A DNA stretch of 64,000 nucleotides. Source: Methylophaga sp. Lineage in GTDB: Bacteria > Pseudomonadota > Gammaproteobacteria > Nitrosococcales > Methylophagaceae. Position 1 is the stretch's first letter. Every line of letters begins with the position of its first letter. A model generated the notes under the pieces. That model did not search any database and was not told the DNA's origin. It saw nothing but the letters and a program-made list of their open reading frames with translations. The stretch spans positions 1-64,000 of the forward strand of contig DRHW01000020.1 in assembly GCA_011053005.1 (NCBI GenBank). The letters are read 5' to 3'. Below, piece by piece: positions 31,095 through 40,073 of the stretch. The position numbers were made by a program, and so were the translations under genes.

Positions 31095-33242
31095 TTAGGC
31101 CGCGCGATCATTGTCAAGAGTGATCTGGGTTAATGAAGGATCACGATATAGTGCCATGACGCCTGATATATCGAGAATGAGTGCCACTCGACCATCACCT
31201 AAAATAGTGGCACCAGATATGCCAATAACTTTACGATAATTCGTTTCTAAACTTTTAATCACGACCTGCTGTTGGCCTAATAAATCATCAATGAATAAAG
31301 CCATTTTTTGGCCATCGCCTTCAACAATCACTAGCAAACCATCTTCTAGCTCGGTTATTTTTGGCGTTAAGTTAAAAACGCTATACAGGCGAATGATCGG
31401 TATGTATTCATCACGTAATTGAAACAACTCGCCTTTACCGGAAACCTTCTTAATATCAATGGCTTTAACTTCTACTGTTTCAATAATTGAAATCAACGGA
31501 ATAATAAAACTTTCATCAGCGACACGTATCGTCTGTCCATCCATAATCGCTAAAGTAAGCGGTAGACGAATGGTAAAAACAGAGCCTTCACCACGTTTAG
31601 AAAATACCTCAACACTGCCGCCAAGGCTATTGATGTTTTTACGTACGACGTCCATACCCACGCCACGACCAGACACATCCGTGACCACCTCGGCGGTTGA
31701 AAAGCCGGGTAAAAATACTAACTCATGAATTTTTTCGGGACTGAGTGCATCACCCTCGTTGACTAAGCCTTTTTCTATCGCTTTCGCTAAGATTTTATCT
31801 TCATTAAGACCAGCGCCATCATCGTGGATCTCAATAATAATATTGCCACCTTGATGAAAGGCTTTGAGTAGCAAAGTGCCTGTTTCATCTTTACCTGCTG
31901 CTAATCGGATATCCGGTGTTTCCAATCCATGATCGAGAGAATTTCGTACGAGATGTACTAGGGGATCGCCAATTTTCTCCATCACGGTTTTATCAATTTC
32001 GGTTTGCTCGCCGGTGAGTTTCAATTCAACTTTTTTGCCCATTTTGTCGGTCATATCATGCACTAAACGAGGGAATCGATTAAATACAAAACTGATGGGT
32101 AACATCCTGATCCGCATAATACCTTCTTGCATTTCACGGGTGTTGCGTTCTAATTGTGCCAAACCATCGATCAAAATAGGTAACATATCTGGCGTAAAAT
32201 TCTCACCGATCTGACTTAACATAGACTGAGTAATAACGAGTTCGCCAACCATATTCACTAACGAATCGACTTTATCGGTACCCACTCTAATAGACGCTGC
32301 AGGTGCGGGGTTTGCTTTTGCTTCTTGATGAGTCGCTTGATTATTTACAGTTGCAGAAAGATTTTCCGCACTTTCCGATAAAGGCGGCGCTGCATCTTCT
32401 GCTAATGCGCTGCCTTCAATGTCACTGGCCATGTTTTTTGAATCAAGACGTGTGTTGTCTAAATCGTCAATCGTTTGTGATTCGACAGAAACTGAGTTTG
32501 AATCCAGCGGTGTAATGACAAGATCACAGTCATCTTCCACCCATTCAAATATTTCCAACACGTCCGATTCTGCAATCTCGCCTAGTAAGGTTAATTGCCA
32601 CTTAAGGTAACTATCTTCTGGCTCTAAGTCAGCAAATGCAGGCAACTCATCATCATTCATCTCGATGGATAAATCACCCAAACTTTCCAACTCACGAAAC
32701 ATGCGTACTGGATCATTACCCGTTTGAAATAAGTGATGATGAGGACGAAAATCGATTATCCAGCCTGAACCATTGGACGTTTCAGTGGTTTCTAAGTCGA
32801 TCGCTTGCTGATCCTCTCCCATTACAGTGTCATCAACAGTTGGTGAATTAAGCTTGTCAGCCACCATCATTTCTAGTTTCTGACGAATATCGGCGATGCG
32901 CACATCATCTGTATTTTGTTTTTGCTGCACTGCTGTCAACATTTCACGCAGTACATCAACCGCTTCTAATAATAAATTTGTCGATTCAACACTAACTTCT
33001 CGTTGACCATTTCTCATTTCATCGAGCATGGTTTCCATCACATGCGTGAATTCAGAAACACCCATAAAACCAAACGTACCCGCGCCGCCTTTAATAGAAT
33101 GTGCCGCTCTAAAAATAGTGTTAATCTCATCGACATCTGCGGCACCCACGTTCAGATTGAGCAGACCGCTTTCCATTGCATCAAGCCCTTCGAAGCTTTC
33201 TTCGAAAAACACATCGTGAAACTGTGAAATATCAATGCTCAT
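31095..33242 (-). CDS. cheA: CheA, chemotaxis histidine kinase
   Basis: CheA autophosphorylates and passes phosphate to CheY and CheB. The HPt domain carries His48 in AAHSIKGGAGTFG. A middle domain (about 160-250) begins GWIIDFRPHHHLFQTGNDPV, a fold seen in a subset of proteobacterial CheA, in place of a classical P2. Dimerisation, ATPase (HDDGAGLNEDKI and GRGVGMDVV boxes) and the CheW-like regulatory domain follow. At 715 residues it is complete. It starts the cheA-cheW-parA-receptor-cheR-cheD-cheB run. Confidence 0.96.
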   Translation of the reverse strand: MSIDISQFHDVFFEESFEGLDAMESGLLNLNVGAADVDEINTIFRAAHSIKGGAGTFGFMGVSEFTHVMETMLDEMRNGQREVSVESTNLLLEAVDVLREMLTAVQQKQNTDDVRIADIRQKLEMMVADKLNSPTVDDTVMGEDQQAIDLETTETSNGSGWIIDFRPHHHLFQTGNDPVRMFRELESLGDLSIEMNDDELPAFADLEPEDSYLKWQLTLLGEIAESDVLEIFEWVEDDCDLVITPLDSNSVSVESQTIDDLDNTRLDSKNMASDIEGSALAEDAAPPLSESAENLSATVNNQATHQEAKANPAPAASIRVGTDKVDSLVNMVGELVITQSMLSQIGENFTPDMLPILIDGLAQLERNTREMQEGIMRIRMLPISFVFNRFPRLVHDMTDKMGKKVELKLTGEQTEIDKTVMEKIGDPLVHLVRNSLDHGLETPDIRLAAGKDETGTLLLKAFHQGGNIIIEIHDDGAGLNEDKILAKAIEKGLVNEGDALSPEKIHELVFLPGFSTAEVVTDVSGRGVGMDVVRKNINSLGGSVEVFSKRGEGSVFTIRLPLTLAIMDGQTIRVADESFIIPLISIIETVEVKAIDIKKVSGKGELFQLRDEYIPIIRLYSVFNLTPKITELEDGLLVIVEGDGQKMALFIDDLLGQQQVVIKSLETNYRKVIGISGATILGDGRVALILDISGVMALYRDPSLTQITLDNDRAA

Positions 33243-33318
33243 CGTTATCTCTACCTAAATTTAGACTACACGCTTCCACAAATAAACAGCCTGTCACTGT
33301 TTATTAAGGTCAGTTTTA

Positions 33319-33681
33319 CTATCCCAGCACTTTTCGAATGGTCGCTAGCAATTGCTCAGGATTGAAAGGTTTAACTAGCCAACCTGTCGCACCAGCAGCT
33401 CGCCCTTCTTGCTTTTTATCCATACCCGCTTCTGTTGTTAATACTAAAATCGGGGTAAATTTAAAGTTAGGCAACGCTCTTAACTCTTTTGTTAAGGTTA
33501 AACCATCCATAATCGGCATGTTGACATCAGTCAACACAGCATCAAACGACTGTGTCTTTGCGATATCTAATGCCTGCTTGCCATCGGCTGCTTCTACTAC
33601 GGTATGTCCAGCGGCCTTCAAGGTAAAAGCCACCATTTGTCTCATCGATGCTGAATCATCAACTGCTAAAATCTTTGCCAT
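33319..33681 (-). CDS. cheY: CheY, single-domain response regulator
   Basis: A 120-residue receiver with the acidic pair in VDDSASMRQM, the phosphorylated aspartate in AVLTDVNMPIMDG, Thr in LVLTTEAG and Lys in LVKPFNPEQL. It should carry the CheA signal to the flagellar switch. GGAG lies six nt before the chosen ATG. Next to the STAS gene, it resembles CheY-like proteins of cheY-cheA operons. No cheZ phosphatase gene is in the window. Confidence 0.93.
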   Translation of the reverse strand: MAKILAVDDSASMRQMVAFTLKAAGHTVVEAADGKQALDIAKTQSFDAVLTDVNMPIMDGLTLTKELRALPNFKFTPILVLTTEAGMDKKQEGRAAGATGWLVKPFNPEQLLATIRKVLG

Positions 33682-33757
33682 CGGATTCTCCATTTCCCCT
33701 TATTGACATATTGTTATGCCAAATCTATTTAATTAATCACCTGTCAGTGACTCATCT

Positions 33758-34063
33758 TCACGCTATATCAATTGCATTGTCTGCCAAATTTATCTTTGCT
33801 GATAAACCTAAGGTTTTAACATTCCGGACAAAAGTTTCACTAGCATCTTGCCACTGCAACACGTGCCCTTGTTTGGCAGCTTCTTTTGAAAAAGCGTAAA
33901 TCATCTGGATAGCAGCGGTATCAATGCGTTCAATTTTGCTGACATCAAAATGAATAAGATGACCGTCTGCCAAACCACTTAACGCTTGGGTATACATCTC
34001 GGCAACATTGGCAATTGCTAATACTTCGCCACAATCTATTACCGTTATTTCTTGATCAGACAT
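33758..34063 (-). CDS. STAS-domain protein (anti-sigma antagonist-like)
   Basis: A 101-residue single STAS domain: HFDVSKIERIDTAAIQMIYAFSKEA matches the phosphorylatable loop region of SpoIIAA-like proteins, with Thr following Asp rather than the usual Ser. No anti-sigma kinase is nearby. STAS genes often start cheY-cheA operons in gammaproteobacteria; the protein may tune the kinase array, but its role is not established. Confidence 0.88.
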   Translation of the reverse strand: MSDQEITVIDCGEVLAIANVAEMYTQALSGLADGHLIHFDVSKIERIDTAAIQMIYAFSKEAAKQGHVLQWQDASETFVRNVKTLGLSAKINLADNAIDIA

Positions 34064-34362
34064 CTTTATTCCTTCTTCACAATGACGTTGCTACTTTCCG
34101 GCAATGATAAATCGGCTATTTTTGCCGCTTTTTTTTCACCCTGACTATGATGTTTGAATGTATCGTAAAATATAACACACTGTTTTAATTAAGTTAAAGC
34201 AGATATTCAGTGCTTATCTAATCCTATTTAATAACTTTAAAGCAGAGAGCATGCCAGTTAGTTTAATAGTGGTCGTTTGTCCAAAAATTCTATGTAGATT
34301 TAAGTTTATCAATCTTTTCCTCATTATCTAAAAGATTTTTCAAGCCTCATCGACCCTCATTT
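34064..34362. other. Intergenic region between fliJ and the che operon
   Basis: No open frame of note is seen. Reading leftward it holds a sigma-28-like sequence near its left end and an AT-rich middle. No clear terminator for the fliE-J operon is visible. Confidence 0.5.
34109..34135 (-). promoter_or_regulatory. Candidate sigma-28 promoter of the STAS-che operon
   Basis: Minus strand AAAA, then 15 nt, then GCCGATTT, against the FliA consensus TAAA-N15-GCCGATAA. It lies 46 nt before the STAS gene, consistent with late-class expression of chemotaxis genes. The -35 lies in an A-run and is weak. Confidence 0.45.
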
Positions 34363-34806
34363 TTAACGTCGACGCCTTACCCATTGCGAGGTATTACGCT
34401 CGTCATTGTCGAGTTGTTCTTGTCGTGCTTCTTGTTTGAATTCTTCATCTTGGTAGCGATCAATCAATGATTGCATTGCTTGCTCTTTGCTTCTAGCTTG
34501 CTGCCAGACTAAGCGATGACGAGCTAAAGTTGCTGAACGTGTTTTAACTTGTTGAGTTTGAGCTTCGATGGCCTGATCTAAATGAACGAGAAAGCTACGT
34601 AATTCTAAAACTTTTTGTGCCGACATCACTAAAGTATCACCACGGCGAAATCTATCCAGATATTCGGCTCGATAACGATTCAGATCATCAAGTTGCTCTT
34701 TATCGGCTAGCCACGCCGCATTAGCGCTACCAACTTTAATAAGTGCAGCTTCCGTGTCTTTAGCGGCGATAAGCACAACAGGAGAGAGTCGTTTAGATCG
34801 TTTCAT
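34363..34806 (-). CDS. fliJ: FliJ, flagellar export chaperone
   Basis: FliJ is the coiled-coil stalk protein of the flagellar export ATPase, sitting in the FliI hexamer. The protein is 147 residues, almost entirely helical, rich in Arg, Gln, Glu and Leu, as expected. It has no strong motif; the call rests on size, composition and its place directly after fliI, 37 nt away, as in fliE-F-G-H-I-J operons. Confidence 0.87.
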   Translation of the reverse strand: MKRSKRLSPVVLIAAKDTEAALIKVGSANAAWLADKEQLDDLNRYRAEYLDRFRRGDTLVMSAQKVLELRSFLVHLDQAIEAQTQQVKTRSATLARHRLVWQQARSKEQAMQSLIDRYQDEEFKQEARQEQLDNDERNTSQWVRRRR

Positions 34807-34843
34807 GTTCTAAATGTATCAGGGTTTTACATTAAATAGGGGA

Positions 34844-36277
34844 TTAAAACCGTTTTGATTGTTGGTTAATCGTCATCGGTGATCCTGCTCTATTATTTGG
34901 AATAGGATCTTGCATCGCCTGTCGCAAATTAGCCAAACTTTGATCCCAATTGACCGCTTGATCCATATTTTGCTTAATCAGCGCTTGTAGACGCGGATAT
35001 AATGCGATGGCCTCATCAATCTCCGGATCTGTTCCAATTGCGTAAGCACCTATATTGATTAAATCTTGATTTTGACGATACGTTGAAAAAATACGTTTAA
35101 ATAATTGGGCGAGTGCAATGTGCTCTTTATCTACAATTTGTGGCATCACGCGGCTGATTGATGCCTCAACATCAATCGCGGGATATTGACCCGCTTCAGC
35201 TAAACGACGTGATAAGACAATATGACCATCTAAAATGGCCCTTGCCGCATCTGCAACCGGATCTTGTTGGTCATCACCTTCGGTTAATACGGTATAAATT
35301 GCCGTAATAGCGCCGCCGCCATGTACGCCAGTGCCGGCACGTTCAACTAATTGTGGTAATAATGAAAACACAGAAGGCGGATAACCTTTAGTGGCCGGTG
35401 GCTCACCAATTGCCAAGGCAATTTCACGTTGCGCTTGAGCAAAGCGTGTTAATGAATCCATTAATAATAAAACTTGTTTACCTTGGTCGCGAAAATATTC
35501 AGCAATACTGGTGGCTAACATTGCACCGTGTAAACGCATCAAAGGAGAATGATCAGCTGGAGAGGCAACTACAACCGCCCGTTCCAAACCTTCTTCACCC
35601 AAAATATCTTCTATAAACTCTTTAACTTCTCGACCACGTTCACCGATAAGGCCAACCACAATCACGTCCGCTTCGGTGAATTTAGTCATCATGCCTAACA
35701 ACACACTTTTACCGACACCACTGCCGGCAAACAATCCCATTCGTTGGCCTCGTCCGACACTGAGTAAGGCATTAATCGCTTCAACGCCTACATCAAGATG
35801 TTCGCGTACAGGAGTGCGCGATAAAGGATTAATAGGTTCGCCATGTAAAGGCACTCTATCATTTACTTTTAATGGACCTTTGCCATCTAAAGGTTTACAT
35901 GCGCCATCGACAATTCGACCTAATAAAGCTTCGCCTACAGGTACTTGCGAATCACTGGCGAGCGGTCTCACACGTGCATTAGCGACTAAACCTCGCATAT
36001 CGCCCGTTGGCATTAAGTAAAGCACTTCGCCTGAAAAACCGACCACTTCCGCTTCTACCGTACGACCTGCTGCGCATTCAATTTCACAACGACTGCCAAT
36101 GGCCGCCTGAAAACCCACCGCTTCTAAGGTCAAACCCACTAAGCGAGTTAAGCGTCCTTTTACCGGTAATATTTCTGACGGCTCATTATCAAGCCGTTGT
36201 TGATATTCTCGTAGTCTTTTTCGCCAATTATCAGTGCGATTAGCCTGTGGCGAGAGCTCATTATTCGGCGTGGTCAC
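34844..36277 (-). CDS. fliI: FliI, flagellum-specific export ATPase
   Basis: FliI energises export of flagellar subunits. Walker A is [13 protein letters not shown], Walker B is [21 protein letters not shown], and [20 protein letters not shown] is the type III ATPase signature. The start is probably the GTG with GAGGA eight nt upstream, overlapping the end of fliH; another GTG five codons earlier is possible. At about 477 residues it has a slightly long N-terminus compared with enteric FliI. Confidence 0.95.
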   Translation of the reverse strand: MTTPNNELSPQANRTDNWRKRLREYQQRLDNEPSEILPVKGRLTRLVGLTLEAVGFQAAIGSRCEIECAAGRTVEAEVVGFSGEVLYLMPTGDMRGLVANARVRPLASDSQVPVGEALLGRIVDGACKPLDGKGPLKVNDRVPLHGEPINPLSRTPVREHLDVGVEAINALLSVGRGQRMGLFAGSGVGKSVLLGMMTKFTEADVIVVGLIGERGREVKEFIEDILGEEGLERAVVVASPADHSPLMRLHGAMLATSIAEYFRDQGKQVLLLMDSLTRFAQAQREIALAIGEPPATKGYPPSVFSLLPQLVERAGTGVHGGGAITAIYTVLTEGDDQQDPVADAARAILDGHIVLSRRLAEAGQYPAIDVEASISRVMPQIVDKEHIALAQLFKRIFSTYRQNQDLINIGAYAIGTDPEIDEAIALYPRLQALIKQNMDQAVNWDQSLANLRQAMQDPIPNNRAGSPMTINQQSKRF

Positions 36278-36953
36278 TACTTCGTTCCTCACCTAACATT
36301 TTACTAATAACACTATTTAAACGGGCTTCTACTGAAGCATCAACCGTGGTATCGATCGTTTCAAGCCTTACACCACCACGTGTTAATAAAGGGTCTTCTA
36401 CCCATTGCCAGCCACCTTCATCTTCCAGTGATAAGCCTTTTTTGACTAATTCTATATCTAATGGATGCAAAAATATTTTTAATTTTCGATCATTAATTGG
36501 CAATACCGCCATCGCAGCACGTACCGCACCGATAACGTGTTCTGGTTGTGTTTTTAACTCTCGACGTACTAACTGTCTGGTCATCGTTGACACTAAGGCA
36601 ATTAAATCCGTTTCGACCTGCTCATCTAACGCGACTAATGGCGTATTCAAAGACGCTAAGATCTGTTTTAAATAAGTAATTTGCAGGTTCATTTGTTGCT
36701 CACCCGCAGCTAAGCCTGCTTTGTTACCGGCTTCACGGCCTAGCTCAAAGCCCGCTTTATAGCCTTCTTCTTCGGCATCTTGTTGCAGCGCTTCGATATC
36801 TTCTACGGTCAGTAATTGATGGGCATCCTCATCAATATCAGTCACCGAGACTACTTTAGGTGCTTGCCAACGTTTATAAGCCGCATTCAATTCTTCTGAC
36901 GACAAGACATTAGACTGCTCGGTGATCAGTTCGTTATCATCAGAGGAAGTCAT
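36261..36953 (-). CDS. fliH: FliH, negative regulator of the flagellar export ATPase
   Basis: FliH binds FliI and docks it at the C-ring. The central segment [24 protein letters not shown] has the Gly-x3-Gly repeats diagnostic of FliH, followed by a C-terminal domain with [20 protein letters not shown]. About 230 residues. The ATG chosen overlaps the fliG end; GTG three codons earlier is an alternative. Confidence 0.92.
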   Translation of the reverse strand: MTSSDDNELITEQSNVLSSEELNAAYKRWQAPKVVSVTDIDEDAHQLLTVEDIEALQQDAEEEGYKAGFELGREAGNKAGLAAGEQQMNLQITYLKQILASLNTPLVALDEQVETDLIALVSTMTRQLVRRELKTQPEHVIGAVRAAMAVLPINDRKLKIFLHPLDIELVKKGLSLEDEGGWQWVEDPLLTRGGVRLETIDTTVDASVEARLNSVISKMLGEERSSDHAE

Positions 36954-37950
36954 CGCCACCACTGCCGCCTAGCATAATCTCACCTTTATCAGACAAGCTT
37001 CGCGCGGCATTAAGAATGACCTTTTGAGCCGCTTCGACATCACTCACTCGAACCGGAGGCATCGCCTCTAAATCATCACGCAACATTTCGGCTGCACGTT
37101 GTGACATATTTTTAAGGAATTTTTCTCGTAAACTTTCATCTGCACCTTTCAAAGCAAGCTGTAATTGATCGGTTTGAATTTCACGCATCAAAGTCTGAAT
37201 GCCACGGTCATCAACATCAATCAGGTTGTCAAAGACAAACATTAGATCTTCAATACCTTGGCCTAAATCAGGTTCAGACTCTTTTATTTTTTCCATGATA
37301 GAAGCTTCAACACTGCCTTCTACAAAATTGAGTATATCGGCCGCTGTTTTCAGACCACCTACTGATGTTGTTTGACCGCCAGCATTACCACTAAATTGTT
37401 TTTCTAAAATATCATTTAATTCTGTCAATGCTGATGGCTGAATACCATCTAAAGTTGCAACCCGTAATAATACGTTTGCTTGATCGCGTTCTGGAAATTG
37501 AGCTAATACTGCAGCGGCCTGATCGGCATCTAAAAAAGAACACACAATCGCAATAATTTGGGGATGTTCTAGACGAATAACTTCATAAATCGCGCGCGCA
37601 TCCATCCATTTAAGTTGTTCTAAACCATTGGTATTACCACCGGATAAGATGCGGTCTAACAAACTACCCGCTTTATCTTCACCTAATGCGCCCACCAGCA
37701 TTTTCCGCACATAATCATGTGAACCAATGCCTAAACCGGTTTCTTGTTCTACTGTGGTTATAAAGTCATTCAGAACACTTTTTACTTCTTGCCGATTAAC
37801 ATTACTGAGTGTCGCCATCACCTGACCAATTTTTTGTACTTCTTTGGGCGTCATGTGTTTCAGTACTTCAGCCGCATCTGTCTCGCCTAGTGATCGCAAA
37901 AAGACTGCAGCTTTTTCTGTACCGGTTAATTTGCGCGCTTCTTCAGCCAT
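36940..37950 (-). CDS. fliG: FliG, flagellar motor switch protein
   Basis: FliG forms the rotor ring contacting the stator and the switch. The N-terminal domain starts LTGTEKAAVFLRSLGE, the middle has EHPQIIAIVCSFLDADQAAAVLAQFPE, and the C-terminal torque helix has the charged pattern DDRGIQTLMREIQTDQLQLALKG. At 336 residues it is complete. Its start overlaps the fliF stop by one base. Confidence 0.96.
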   Translation of the reverse strand: MAEEARKLTGTEKAAVFLRSLGETDAAEVLKHMTPKEVQKIGQVMATLSNVNRQEVKSVLNDFITTVEQETGLGIGSHDYVRKMLVGALGEDKAGSLLDRILSGGNTNGLEQLKWMDARAIYEVIRLEHPQIIAIVCSFLDADQAAAVLAQFPERDQANVLLRVATLDGIQPSALTELNDILEKQFSGNAGGQTTSVGGLKTAADILNFVEGSVEASIMEKIKESEPDLGQGIEDLMFVFDNLIDVDDRGIQTLMREIQTDQLQLALKGADESLREKFLKNMSQRAAEMLRDDLEAMPPVRVSDVEAAQKVILNAARSLSDKGEIMLGGSGGDDFL

Positions 37951-39656
37951 TATGCATCACTCGCTGACCAATTTTTAACTACTTGAGCCACTAAGGCTGG
38001 ATCTTGCTGTACCAAGCTGCGTACATTATTTAGTTGCTCTTCCATATCCGCAGAACCTGTTGTTATTTTAGCAATGTCATCACCACCCGCCGAACTTGCA
38101 GCTAGTGCTTGTTCAGGTGTCATACCTTGTCCATTGGCAGCTGCATTTTGCTGATCACCAGTGACTGGTATTTTATTCAAATCTTTAAAGGCGGGACGAA
38201 TGACCCCAAAGACCAAGAATAATACCAGCAATGCACCTAATGTTTGTTTCGCCACATCCCATACCCATGCTTGTTCCCATATCGGTAGCTCAGGCAAGGC
38301 TGCTACAGCAGCTGGTGCCATAAATGGTGCGTTCACGACATTTAAACTATCACCTCGGGCTTGGTTAAAGCCAATTGCATCCATTACTAAAGCGTTAATC
38401 CTTGTCATTTCAGCTTCCGTTAGCGCGGTGCTAACAACATTACCTTCAGCATCTAGACTATGGCGCTCATCAATTAAGACTGCAACACTTAGTTTCCTAA
38501 CCGAACCCGGTGCGATGCGGGTATGACTTATTGTGCGATCTAACTCAAAATTACGCGTACTATTTTTACTGCTGCTACCCGGGACTGTTGTCGTCGTTTC
38601 TTGGCCATCAGCATTTGGTAAAGCTTGAGTTGTTGCCACTGTTTCAGGTGCCACACCACCACCAGGAGGTTGATTGCTTAATGCGCCAGGCACCCCAAAT
38701 GGACCACCAGCACCAACCCGATTTTCTTCTTGAATCTGCTCACTACGCACAGCGGCTAAGTCTGGATTATAACTTTCTTGTGTTTGTTCAGTAGCAGTGA
38801 AGTCTACTTCCGCGACAACTTGTGCACGTACACCATCCATTCCAACAATCGGAGATAGTATATCTTCAATACGGCTGATATAGCCTTTTTCTAATTTTTG
38901 TGTGTATTCCAGCTGTGTATCACTCAATGCAACGTTGGCATCACGATCATTTTTACTGAGTAGTCGGCCACGTTGATCAACAACTGTAACATCGGCATTT
39001 GCCATATTTGGCACGCTTGAAGCCACCATATGCGTAATTGCCGTCACTTGACCCGGTTCTATACTTCTTCCTGCGTATAAATTTAAGATAACAGACGCCG
39101 TTGGCGGTTTACGATCACGTACAAAAACGGATTGTTTAGGCGTTGCTAAATGTACCCTAGCACTTTGTACGTTATTTAATTGTGAAATGGACCGTGATAA
39201 TTCCTCTTCCATCGCACGTTGATAGCGCGCACGCTCTACAAATTGACTAGTACCGAAGCCTTGATCGCCATCCAACATTTCCATGCCTTGGGTTGAACTG
39301 CGCGGTAAACCTTCAGCGGCCAATTTCATTCGTAACGCTTGTACTTCAGATGCCGGCACTAATAAAGCGCCAGTAGTAGGATCTAATTTATAGTCAATAT
39401 TTGATTGCTGCAAGATAGCCACAACTTCAGATGATTCTTTGGCTTGCATACCCGAAAATAAGACTTGATAGTTCGGCGTTTGTGACCACATCAAAACATA
39501 TCCACCAATCGCAATACTGGCAGCGATTGCCACTAAAAACATGATTTGTTTCATCACAGGCTGACGCGATACATTAGCCTGCATTGCACCCAGTGGTGTC
39601 GTTGGCAAGCCCATACCTGTTGCAGCTGAATTAGTAGTAGCGGGTACGTTTTCCAT
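37950..39656 (-). CDS. fliF: FliF, flagellar MS-ring protein
   Basis: FliF builds the inner-membrane ring on which the rotor assembles. Two membrane segments are visible, near residues 37-55 (MFLVAIAASIAIGGYVLMW) and near 450 (TLGALLVLFLVFGVIRPA), flanking a large periplasmic part with FSGMQAKESSEVVAILQQ and ARVHLATPKQSVFVRD. The cytosolic C-terminal tail binds FliG. At 568 residues it is normal. Confidence 0.96.
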   Translation of the reverse strand: MENVPATTNSAATGMGLPTTPLGAMQANVSRQPVMKQIMFLVAIAASIAIGGYVLMWSQTPNYQVLFSGMQAKESSEVVAILQQSNIDYKLDPTTGALLVPASEVQALRMKLAAEGLPRSSTQGMEMLDGDQGFGTSQFVERARYQRAMEEELSRSISQLNNVQSARVHLATPKQSVFVRDRKPPTASVILNLYAGRSIEPGQVTAITHMVASSVPNMANADVTVVDQRGRLLSKNDRDANVALSDTQLEYTQKLEKGYISRIEDILSPIVGMDGVRAQVVAEVDFTATEQTQESYNPDLAAVRSEQIQEENRVGAGGPFGVPGALSNQPPGGGVAPETVATTQALPNADGQETTTTVPGSSSKNSTRNFELDRTISHTRIAPGSVRKLSVAVLIDERHSLDAEGNVVSTALTEAEMTRINALVMDAIGFNQARGDSLNVVNAPFMAPAAVAALPELPIWEQAWVWDVAKQTLGALLVLFLVFGVIRPAFKDLNKIPVTGDQQNAAANGQGMTPEQALAASSAGGDDIAKITTGSADMEEQLNNVRSLVQQDPALVAQVVKNWSASDA

Positions 39657-39697
39657 GATTTTTCTCTTTAAGTATCAATGTATAGAATTTAAGAAAT

Positions 39698-40039
39698 CTA
39701 AACGCTCATTCTCATGACTTCTTCATAGGCTGACACTAACTTGTTTCTTACTTGCAATGTTGCTTGAAACGCTACGGTTGCTTTTTGTGAGGCAATCATC
39801 GCATCCGCTAAACTAACATTAGGATCGCCCATTTCGAATGCTGTTTTTAGCTTGCCAGAGGCTTGTTGTGTTTCATTCACCTGGTCAACAGCTGACTTCA
39901 TTAAGCTAGAAAAACTGACGGAGTCAGTACCTTCGCTTTGGCCAGGGGCAGTAATTTTAATTGTTTGCTGTGACGCTTCTGCTTGGGCAGCACGCATTTG
40001 CATTAATAATTGGTTCGGGTCAATGGCATTAATCATCAT
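39698..40039 (-). CDS. fliE: FliE, hook-basal body protein
   Basis: FliE joins the MS-ring to the rod. The C-terminal block DPNVSLADAMIASQKATVAFQ continuing to LQVRNKLVSAYEEVMRM is the FliE signature. At 113 residues it is typical. GGAG precedes a pair of adjacent ATG codons; either may be used. It heads the fliE-J operon, with a sigma-54 promoter in the end of flrC. Confidence 0.95.
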   Translation of the reverse strand: MMINAIDPNQLLMQMRAAQAEASQQTIKITAPGQSEGTDSVSFSSLMKSAVDQVNETQQASGKLKTAFEMGDPNVSLADAMIASQKATVAFQATLQVRNKLVSAYEEVMRMSV

Positions 40040-40073
40040 CTTGGTTCTCCAGTAATTCTTTGGTTAACCATGC

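Noticed and set aside
33338-33706. Open frame on the plus strand opposite cheY (122 codons)
   Set aside because: It is the antisense shadow of a clear receiver domain; no Shine-Dalgarno and no recognisable motif.
34117-34132. CGGC-N7-GCCG hairpin near the STAS promoter as a terminator for fliJ
   Set aside because: The stem is only 4 bp and has no T-run in the right direction.
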